From positions 1 to 64,000 of the forward strand of contig JAPLCQ010000092.1 of assembly GCA_026392115.1 (NCBI GenBank): a stretch of 64,000 bases of DNA, written 5' to 3'. The stretch comes from Armatimonadota bacterium. Lineage in GTDB: Bacteria > Armatimonadota > Chthonomonadetes > Chthonomonadales > CAJBBX01. Shown here piece by piece: positions 45,147 through 51,704 of this stretch (positions within the stretch are counted from its first letter, which is position 1; each line of letters begins with the position of its first letter). The notes beneath the pieces were generated by a model. The model saw only the letters and a list, made by a program, of their open reading frames with translations, did not search any database and was not told the origin of the DNA. The position numbers and the translations under genes are program-made.

Positions 45147-47279
45147 TTAGCCCCAGTAGTTTAGGATGCCATCTGTATCTGAGGCTGTCACCATTCTACG
45201 TAGCTCCTCTGTGGATGATGCAGGCATGGCCCGATAGCGCTGTAACACAGCGCGGCCTACCGAGTTCGTGACCGCCGTTGCCAGCTCTTCAGCGATGTCC
45301 CGCTTCGGCTTGGCGGATTGGGGCCTGTCGTGCGCGGCTGACGTAGCGCTCACTGTCATGAACCGAGGCAGCACCTTGTGCAGCAGCAGATTGTTGACTG
45401 CCACGGCCTCGACACTGCTTGCGTCTTCATCCGCCGTCACTTCGGCGAACAGCAGGGCATATAGCTGGGCTTGCCGAATCACGCGAATGCCGAGCTCAAG
45501 CCCAAGGGGGGCCAGGTAGTTCCTGTTCCATTCGTCCAGGCGCCTGCCGACGCCGTGGCTCAGATCGACATCAGGATAGGGCCGTCGCTCGCAGCGAAGG
45601 GCGGACGGCGAGACCATCACCGGCCCGTCGTGCCCCGCCGCTGTAGTCGCTTCGGATACTTCCTGCCTGATCTGGTCAAGGTGGTCCAGCGGGCTCGGCA
45701 CTCGAAGCACATGCACGCGGTCAAGCACCTTTGGCGAGAGGTAGTGTCCAGTCTCATCGACGTTCAACGTTCCGATGATACGCACATTCGGTGGAATCTC
45801 AAGTGTGCTGGGCACTACGATGCTGGCGGCCAGGCAGCGCAGGCGTCGGCGCGCATCGTAGCCGCCTGCGTCACTCCTTAAGCCCACGGTGGCCCATAGT
45901 GCGTCTCGAACGGCCGTGCATTGCTCTACTCCATCCCAGCTTTGAGTGGCCTGCTCAGTACACAAGTCGGCGCACAGCAGTCTCGCGACTTCACCGAACT
46001 CCTGCCTAGCCCGACGCTCCTCGTCGGACGCATAGAGCGGCACCCTCGCCAGTTGGTGTCGCTCTTCGAACGCCGACAGGAAATCCGCGAAGTAGTACTC
46101 GATCCGGGCCAGGTTCATCTCGTCGAGGCATATCAGGTGGAGCCTGCCCTGGTCGCTTCGGGCGTTGAGCAAGGCATCCAGGAACGGAGTGGTGACGTAT
46201 GAACCATGCATGGGGTTGAAGAATCCCATCAGGTCGTCCGGCGAGGTCCAGTTAGGCTTAACAGGGATGATGTGGGACACCCCTCCAATGGCATCAGCAA
46301 AGGACCTGGCCAGTTCCGTCTTGCCGGACCCGGGTTGGCCTGCCAGGAGGACAATGTCGTGGGTTCGCATCAGCGTCAGGAAGTCGTCAAGCAGGCTACG
46401 CGGATAGTGGATGCGTCTGCTGTGATGGAGATAGGCCTGTATCAGTCCGGGCAAGGCGCCAAGATCGCCATCGAAGTCTGGGCAGCCCCCGAGGGCCGAA
46501 CGTTCGCCTGCCGCTCCGTCCCTCGCCTCATTGGGCAACAGAAGCGCGGCTTGCTCGCTGCTGAGCAGGCCCAGCTCGACCAGCCGGTCGAGTCGGACGC
46601 GGGCTGTGGCCTGCTCTTCGTCTACCCGTCGCGCCAGCTCGGCCTTGGCGTCCTGAAGCCCGGACACCTCGGACTCCAGAGTGGCCCTGTCGCGCACACG
46701 TTGGGCGATCTGCTCCTCCACATCGGCGCTCTCGGCCACCAAGGCGTCGCGCCGGACCTGGGCCTCCTGCAGCTTGTGGGTCTCCTCAGCCGCCTCTGCT
46801 TGAGCTCTTGCGATCTCTTCGCGTATGGTCGTTGTCTCTCTGCTTACATAGTATTTCACTGTTGTTTCTGGAAGCAGGATGGCGCCATCGTCCCGTGTGG
46901 TTACGAGGTTCGGATCGATCTCACTCAACTCAACCGGATCGCGAGCACGCAAGACTACAGGAATGCCCTGTTTTTGAATTTCCGAATCAGACGCTATCTC
47001 TATTATAGTTTGTACAGTACATCCATTCAATGCCTCATGTCTTCCTGACACAAAAAGTCTAGTGGGCATATAAACTATTGAATTCTTAGTATCAGTAGTA
47101 TAAAACACAATCGGAATGCCATCTGCCGTCGTCGGATTGTGCAACCAGGTCGGCTGATCTGGGAGCGACTTGATGGTGCCAATAGCGATGCATTTGGACG
47201 TGTTGCAGGCTGCGAGCAGCGCCGCCAAGCGCTCGGGCTTAGTCATCTGCTCAATCTCGGCTCTAGTCATGTCACTCAT
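45147..47279 (-). CDS. McrB-like AAA+ ATPase/GTPase with N-terminal coiled coil
   Basis: 710 aa. The N-terminal 145 residues are beta-rich (IAIGTIKSLPDQPTWLHNP) and could recognise the target. Residues about 150-230 form a charged coiled coil (EEIARAQAEAAEETHKLQEA). The McrB-type AAA+ module follows: Walker A AGQPGSGKTELA (Lys320), Walker B LICLDEMNLARIEYYFADF (Asp386, Glu387), and the sensor region GTLNVDETGHYLSPKVLDR with an Asn-x-x-Asp-like NVDE and a probable arginine finger at Arg521. It should form the ring that powers the nuclease encoded next. First gene of the operon; AAGGGGA lies near its start, and an ATG 3 codons in is an alternative. Confidence 0.87.
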   Translation of the reverse strand: MSDMTRAEIEQMTKPERLAALLAACNTSKCIAIGTIKSLPDQPTWLHNPTTADGIPIVFYTTDTKNSIVYMPTRLFVSGRHEALNGCTVQTIIEIASDSEIQKQGIPVVLRARDPVELSEIDPNLVTTRDDGAILLPETTVKYYVSRETTTIREEIARAQAEAAEETHKLQEAQVRRDALVAESADVEEQIAQRVRDRATLESEVSGLQDAKAELARRVDEEQATARVRLDRLVELGLLSSEQAALLLPNEARDGAAGERSALGGCPDFDGDLGALPGLIQAYLHHSRRIHYPRSLLDDFLTLMRTHDIVLLAGQPGSGKTELARSFADAIGGVSHIIPVKPNWTSPDDLMGFFNPMHGSYVTTPFLDALLNARSDQGRLHLICLDEMNLARIEYYFADFLSAFEERHQLARVPLYASDEERRARQEFGEVARLLCADLCTEQATQSWDGVEQCTAVRDALWATVGLRSDAGGYDARRRLRCLAASIVVPSTLEIPPNVRIIGTLNVDETGHYLSPKVLDRVHVLRVPSPLDHLDQIRQEVSEATTAAGHDGPVMVSPSALRCERRPYPDVDLSHGVGRRLDEWNRNYLAPLGLELGIRVIRQAQLYALLFAEVTADEDASSVEAVAVNNLLLHKVLPRFMTVSATSAAHDRPQSAKPKRDIAEELATAVTNSVGRAVLQRYRAMPASSTEELRRMVTASDTDGILNYWG

Positions 47280-47288
47280 TCCCCTTGC

Positions 47289-47302
47289 GCTGAGCGCTCA
47301 GC
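47289..47302. promoter_or_regulatory. 14-bp perfect palindrome upstream of the island operon
   Basis: GCTGAGCGCTCAGC is a perfect palindrome lying 10 nt upstream of the ATPase start codon, between the right direct repeat and the gene. It could be an operator or a leader hairpin limiting expression. No clear -10/-35 pair was found in the 96 nt above it. Confidence 0.4.
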
Positions 47303-47398
47303 ATCTGGAGGACAGTCGCGCCTACGTGTCACAGAGGGTCCCCTTACGATGACGGTGTCCCAATATCAGTTCGCCAGTGCGTACGGCAGTTCCTGCGC

Positions 47399-47465
47399 GG
47401 CGGCGAGGCCGTGGAGGTGCCGAGCTTCGGCTGAGGCGGACGCCGGTTCGTGTAGGTCGTCAGGG
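47399..47465. repeat. Right 67-bp direct repeat of the island (att-like)
   Basis: Exact copy of 40235-40301. It encodes a second, orphan copy of the oxidoreductase C-terminal residues RGGEAVEVPSFG but is not attached to that gene. Beyond it lies host-like GC-rich DNA and the DUF4143 ATPase gene. Confidence 0.92.
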
Positions 47466-47502
47466 CGCCGAGGCGCTCCCGGACGTCCATCGCCGCTCCT
47501 GC

Positions 47503-48810
47503 CTAGCCCGCTCTGAGCAGCCACTCCTCAGCAGTAGCGATGCGGATGCCCGGTACGCGGATGGGCGCCGGCGGCGGCTCGGCCACGATCACGAGCCGGT
47601 CGGCGTCGGGGTACTCGGCCCGTGCGGCCGCCAGCGCGCCGGTTTCGCGCTCCGCCGTGGCGCGCGAAGCCATGTCGGCGCAGACCTGGATCAGCTCCAC
47701 CCGACCGTCGGGGTACCGCGCCACGAAGTCGATCTCCGAGCCGTCTCCAAGCTTGGCGTAGGTCACCTCGGCGCGGCGCCGTTCCAACTCAACCAGCACG
47801 CAGGTCTCCAGCGCATGGCCGACGTTGGCCTTGCCCGACCGATCGAACACGGGAATGAAGCCCGGGTCCACGGGGTAGGCCTTCCTGGGGTTGGTCATCC
47901 TCCGACGCTCGGAGTCGGTATCGACGCTCACCAGGCGAAGGAGGAAGCTGTCCTCCAGATGGCCCAGGTACGCATGCAGGCTGTCCTTGCCCACCTTGAG
48001 CCCCTGTGACGTCAGGTCGCCGTGGAGTCTGTGGATGCTGAACGAGGACGCGGTATTGGAGAGCAGATGCCGGACCATCCACCGCAACGCGACCGGGCTG
48101 CTGACGGTGTGCCGCTCAATGATGTCGCGCAGCAGCACGGTGTCCACATACCCGCGCAGGAGCTCGAACCGGTCGGCGGCATCCAGTCCCTGCGCCTCCG
48201 GGAAGCCGCCAACCACAAGGTAGTCGCGCAGCGACGCGCCGAGTTGCGAATGCACCGCGCTGGTCCAGCGCTCCGGCGGCTCGGCGGGCTCGACGCCGGC
48301 GTGCCGAAGGGCCTCGCGGAAGCTGAACGGGAAGACCACAGCCTCCATTGACCGGCCTCGGAGCGACGTCGCCACCTCGCGGCTCAGGAGCTTGGCCGAC
48401 GAACCCGACACGATGATCGCCATGCGCTCGGTGTCGAGAAGCCGCCGGATGAAGAGCTCCCAGCCGGACACCACCTGTATCTCGTCCAGGAACAGCGTGA
48501 CCATCCGGGTCCCGCGCGCCGACGGCCGTGCCTTGTAGTACTCGTCGACGATCAGGTCTAGGTCACGGGCGGCCATGCCAACGAGCCGTTCATCCTCGAA
48601 GCCGAAGAAGAGCAGGTCGGCCCGGTCCGCGCCAGCCGCCATTCGGTCCCCCAGGAGCTGCCAGAGGTAGGTCGTCTTGCCGCTCCGGCGCATGCCGATG
48701 ACTGAGACCGCCTTGCCCGGCAGGCTCGGCGCCCGGAGGTCGCGCCGCGTGAACGCGGGGACGTCCCGAGCCAGCGAGTCTGCGATCTTCTGCCGTACCA
48801 CTTCGCGCAT
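47503..48810 (-). CDS. AAA_14/DUF4143 family ATPase
   Basis: 435 aa from the ATG at 48810, chosen because GGAGGAAGG precedes it; the track start at 48858 lies inside palindromic regulatory DNA. Walker A is GMRRSGKTTYLWQLL and Walker B VTLFLDEIQVVSGWE, with sensor SGSSAKLLSRE and the RGR segment typical of AAA_14 proteins. The C-terminal DUF4143 domain (VELERRRAEVTYAKLGDGSEIDFVARY) has a degenerate PD-(D/E)XK-like DFV core. These STAND-like ATPases are widespread and of unknown function, and often patchily distributed. It lies just outside the right repeat of the island, so it was probably there before integration. Confidence 0.88.
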   Translation of the reverse strand: MREVVRQKIADSLARDVPAFTRRDLRAPSLPGKAVSVIGMRRSGKTTYLWQLLGDRMAAGADRADLLFFGFEDERLVGMAARDLDLIVDEYYKARPSARGTRMVTLFLDEIQVVSGWELFIRRLLDTERMAIIVSGSSAKLLSREVATSLRGRSMEAVVFPFSFREALRHAGVEPAEPPERWTSAVHSQLGASLRDYLVVGGFPEAQGLDAADRFELLRGYVDTVLLRDIIERHTVSSPVALRWMVRHLLSNTASSFSIHRLHGDLTSQGLKVGKDSLHAYLGHLEDSFLLRLVSVDTDSERRRMTNPRKAYPVDPGFIPVFDRSGKANVGHALETCVLVELERRRAEVTYAKLGDGSEIDFVARYPDGRVELIQVCADMASRATAERETGALAAARAEYPDADRLVIVAEPPPAPIRVPGIRIATAEEWLLRAG

Positions 48811-48865
48811 CTGTCCTTCCTCCAAGGACAGATCACTCCGAGTCCGTCCTTCCGTCAAGGACAGA
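48810..48865. promoter_or_regulatory. Tandem 23-bp palindromes over the ATPase ribosome-binding site
   Basis: Two inverted repeats, 33 bp apart, precede the DUF4143 gene. The first (48810-48832) has perfect 9-bp arms TCTGTCCTT/AAGGACAGA; its 5-bp loop reads GGAGG on the gene strand, which is the Shine-Dalgarno sequence. The second (48843-48865) matches with one arm mismatch. The three-helical-turn spacing fits a repressor operator, while the hairpin loop fits RNA-level control. Confidence 0.65.
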
Positions 48866-48873
48866 TGGCGCGG

Positions 48874-51336
48874 CTAGCCCGGCCCCATGGCGTAGCGGCC
48901 GCCGGGCGTGGTGGCGAAGGTGACGACGCCGTCGGCCTGCGTGGCCCGGATGGGCTTGCCCACGCCGTCCGTTACCCGGACCTTGGGCCATGGTGCGTAG
49001 GCGCGGCAGGGGCCGCCCTTCTCGCTGACGACCTCCACCGTCGTCACGGCGCCCTTGGCCCAGGTCGCGCTCACCAGGAACGCGCCGTTGGCCCGCAGGG
49101 TGCGGAACGAGGCATCGAGCGTGCGGGGCCAGGCGGGAAAGATGCGCAGGGCGCCGTCCCAGCTCTGGAGCATCATCTCCTGCAGCGGAGCCAGAACGCC
49201 CAGCGACTCGGTCCACGCGCCGGAGTGGCCGTAGCTGCCCACGGACATGGCCCAGAGCAGGCCGTTTGGGTGGCGCCACCGTTCCGCCAGGGCGCGGAAG
49301 ACCGGGAAGTCGCGGTCGGCGATGAACTCCCCGCCACGGAGCCGCCCCATGACGCCCCACGGGTACTGCCCGTAGTACCAGCTATGCGAGCCGTCGCCCA
49401 CGTTTGGCCATGGCTTGCCGTCGTGCGTGGCCGGCTGGGGCTTGTAGGGCCTGCCGAAGCCGAACTCGGGCGCGTTGGCCTCGTAGCAGCGCTTCTCCTC
49501 GCCGGTGAGCACTCGGGGCGGGTTGCCGTCGTCGCCGGCGCAGTGGTCCAGCCGATCCTGCCACGCGGCGCGGAGCTCCGGGTCGGCCTTCAGCGCCTCG
49601 GATGCACGGATGGCGGTGCGGAGGCAGTGGCGCGCGAACTCCATGACCTGCGGCCGGTCGGTGAAGTCCTTGGGGTTGCCCGAGAACCCGTCCTCGCCCT
49701 GGTTGCTGGGGAAGGTGTGGTAGAGGCCGTCGGCGCCCTTCTTCATGAAGTCGGTGTAGAAGAGCGCGCAGTCGCGGATGGCCGGGTACCCCGTGGTGCG
49801 GAGCCACGCCTCGTCCAGCGTCACCTGGTAGCGCCACCAGTACTGGCTGATCACCCAGCCGGTCATGTAGGCCATGCGGCCCATGGGCACGCAACCCAGC
49901 GGATCGTCCTCCATGACGGCGGGGTAGCCGGTGAGCTGCACGAACGAGCCACGCGCGCCGTAGTAGTCCCTGGCGATCTTGCGGCCGACGTCGAGGATGG
50001 GCTTCATGGCCGCGAAGTAGGCGTCGCCGACCTCCAGGTGGTTGGCCGTGTAGTCGCCCCAGAAGGGCTCTTGCAGGTTGTAGTTGGTGTGGTAGTCGCC
50101 GTGCCAGTGGGAGTAGTCCTGCACCGTGCTGGGCAGGAAGAGGCCAGGCGGGTAGCAGTCAGGCCGGTTGGTGCAGCGCCGGGCGTGGAGCGTCTCGTAC
50201 CAGAGGCCCTCGATGAGCGGATCAGCCACCGTGATGCCGGATTTCGCCCAGAAGGCGGCCGATGCGGTGCGGTTCTCGGCCTCCCAGGCGGCAGCTGCCT
50301 TCTCCGTCTCGGCGCCCGTAGCGCGGATCGCCTTGAGCGATGCCAGCGCCGCCTTCTCCTCCCCGGTGGCCACGGCGACGGCCAGCGTGCCGGCGGCGGC
50401 CTCGACGCCGGGCATGATGTGCAGTCGCGCTTCGCCGGATGCGGCGGTATCGGCCGGCTCCACGGCGACGCCCGCCGCCAGCGGCGCCATCATGCAGTGG
50501 AAGCCGTTGGGGTAGGTGGGATCGGCGGGGAAGGGCTGGTCGACGATGCGCATCCCCTCCTCCAGGCGCAGCGCGGGTTTCGGCAGGGGCGAGCACCTGG
50601 CGGCCGGGAAGCCGCTGAAGGCGCCGTGCCGCGACTCGCCGATGAATCGCGCTCCGAACTCCTGGATGGTGGGATCGGCCCACCGGTAGAGCGAGAACCA
50701 GATCGGCGGCAGGTTGTTGCCCGTGCGCACCTCGGGCTTCCAGCCGGTCACCTTCCAGCGCACGAGCAGCACGTTGGCCGCCGGCGGGATGCAGCAGTCG
50801 AGGCGCAGGGCCACGCCGCTCCGCCAGGTGCAGTCGATCTCGACGCGGCCCTCCTCGATGACGAGCCGCTGCCGGATGCGGAGGCCCGGCTGGTCTGCGG
50901 GGAGTTGCAGGGCCAGCTCGCCCACGGGCTTGGGGCAGGGGTAGGGCCGTTCGCGGTAGCTGGGCGGAACGGCCTGGCAGATCTCCTTCATGCGGGCGGG
51001 GTTTTTCGTGCCGCGCGTGGCCTCCACGGGTCCGCCGTAGGGCGGGCACTTCCAGCCCTCGTCGGTGATTCCCTTGGCGACCTCGTCGATGTGTGCGGGC
51101 TTCGGGTCGTCGGAGCGGTCGATGCGCCGATCCCAGACGTCGCCCTTGCCGAACCGCCAGACGATCCGGTCGGCGGTCTGGTAGACGCTGACGGAGAGGT
51201 CGCCGTTGCCCAGCAGCAGCCCATCCTCGGGCGTCAGGAGCCGCTCGTTCAGCTCGATGGCGTGCGGCGCGCCGGAGGCGGCGGGCGCCAGGGCGAGCGT
51301 AAGGGCCGCCAGGGCCAGGAGCGAGCAGGTGAGCAT
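48874..51336 (-). CDS. Secreted GH95-like glycosidase (six-hairpin)
   Basis: 820 aa from the ATG at 51336 (GGGAGGTCC upstream), with signal peptide MLTCSLLALAALTLALAPAASG. An N-terminal beta-sandwich (GLLLGNGDLSVSVYQTADR) is followed by an (alpha/alpha)6 barrel with HWHGDYHTNYNLQEPFWGDY and SHSWYYGQYPWGVM. The end LLQSWDGALRIFPAWP followed by a short beta domain is like GH95 alpha-L-fucosidases/galactosidases. The family and linkage cannot be settled by eye; distant GH65-type relatives are possible. It stands alone, divergent from the chemotaxis-type pair. Confidence 0.75.
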   Translation of the reverse strand: MLTCSLLALAALTLALAPAASGAPHAIELNERLLTPEDGLLLGNGDLSVSVYQTADRIVWRFGKGDVWDRRIDRSDDPKPAHIDEVAKGITDEGWKCPPYGGPVEATRGTKNPARMKEICQAVPPSYRERPYPCPKPVGELALQLPADQPGLRIRQRLVIEEGRVEIDCTWRSGVALRLDCCIPPAANVLLVRWKVTGWKPEVRTGNNLPPIWFSLYRWADPTIQEFGARFIGESRHGAFSGFPAARCSPLPKPALRLEEGMRIVDQPFPADPTYPNGFHCMMAPLAAGVAVEPADTAASGEARLHIMPGVEAAAGTLAVAVATGEEKAALASLKAIRATGAETEKAAAAWEAENRTASAAFWAKSGITVADPLIEGLWYETLHARRCTNRPDCYPPGLFLPSTVQDYSHWHGDYHTNYNLQEPFWGDYTANHLEVGDAYFAAMKPILDVGRKIARDYYGARGSFVQLTGYPAVMEDDPLGCVPMGRMAYMTGWVISQYWWRYQVTLDEAWLRTTGYPAIRDCALFYTDFMKKGADGLYHTFPSNQGEDGFSGNPKDFTDRPQVMEFARHCLRTAIRASEALKADPELRAAWQDRLDHCAGDDGNPPRVLTGEEKRCYEANAPEFGFGRPYKPQPATHDGKPWPNVGDGSHSWYYGQYPWGVMGRLRGGEFIADRDFPVFRALAERWRHPNGLLWAMSVGSYGHSGAWTESLGVLAPLQEMMLQSWDGALRIFPAWPRTLDASFRTLRANGAFLVSATWAKGAVTTVEVVSEKGGPCRAYAPWPKVRVTDGVGKPIRATQADGVVTFATTPGGRYAMGPG

Positions 51337-51704
51337 GGTGGGACCTCCCGGTGGGCCGCTGTGGCAGCGCCCCAATGCAAGGGTACCTTGTGGCCGACAC
51401 GGCGGGAGTGCGGCAGGTAAGGGCAAGGGCCCGACGTCGCCGACCGTGTTGACCGCGTTGACGGCGTTGACCTCAGTGACCGTGTTGACGGCGTTCGGCG
51501 GGAGGCGCGCGGGTGGGGTCCTATGTGTCGGTGCGATCAGGGGTATTATGCTGTTTAGAGGGATGGTCGAAGCAGTCCATGTGTTCGGGCCGGCGGGGAC
51601 CGGCTGTTGCTTCGACGGCGCCTAGCCTCATGGGTCGCATGGCGCCGGACGTCGAGGGCCCAGACGCCGATCCGCACCCTGGGCGGTGCACGCAGGAGGC
51701 CGGC
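51337..51704. other. Divergent intergenic region with a 9-bp tandem repeat at 51442-51495
   Basis: This 368-nt stretch separates the GH95-like and CheB-CheR genes. It holds six consecutive 9-mers of the type GACNNNGTT (GACCGTGTT, GACCGCGTT, GACGGCGTT, GACCTCAGT, GACCGTGTT, GACGGCGTT). Both promoters must lie in it or in the flanking bases, but I could not pick a convincing one. No ORF with a ribosome-binding site is seen. Confidence 0.75.

Larger units (their letters stand above)
40235..47465. mobile_element. Low-GC defence-type island flanked by 67-bp direct repeats
   Basis: The DNA between the repeats is visibly richer in A and T than the surroundings (stretches such as TCTATTATAGTTTGTACAGT near 47000). 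It carries three minus-strand genes: a McrB-like AAA+ ATPase, a DUF2357/PD-(D/E)XK nuclease and a DUF3800-helical protein. The unit from one repeat to the next is 7164 bp. No integrase, transposase or relaxase gene is inside, so the mobilising enzyme would have to act from elsewhere, or the element has lost it. Deleting the island and one repeat would rebuild a simple oxidoreductase / DUF4143-ATPase boundary. Confidence 0.8.

Noticed and set aside
40302-47398. Integrase, transposase or relaxase within the island
   Set aside because: All large frames are accounted for by the three operon genes. The remaining ORFs are short shadows without recombinase motifs.
47503-48810. DUF4143 ATPase as a fourth gene of the island system
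   Set aside because: It lies outside the right direct repeat, has host-like GC, its own palindromic control region and a separate start.
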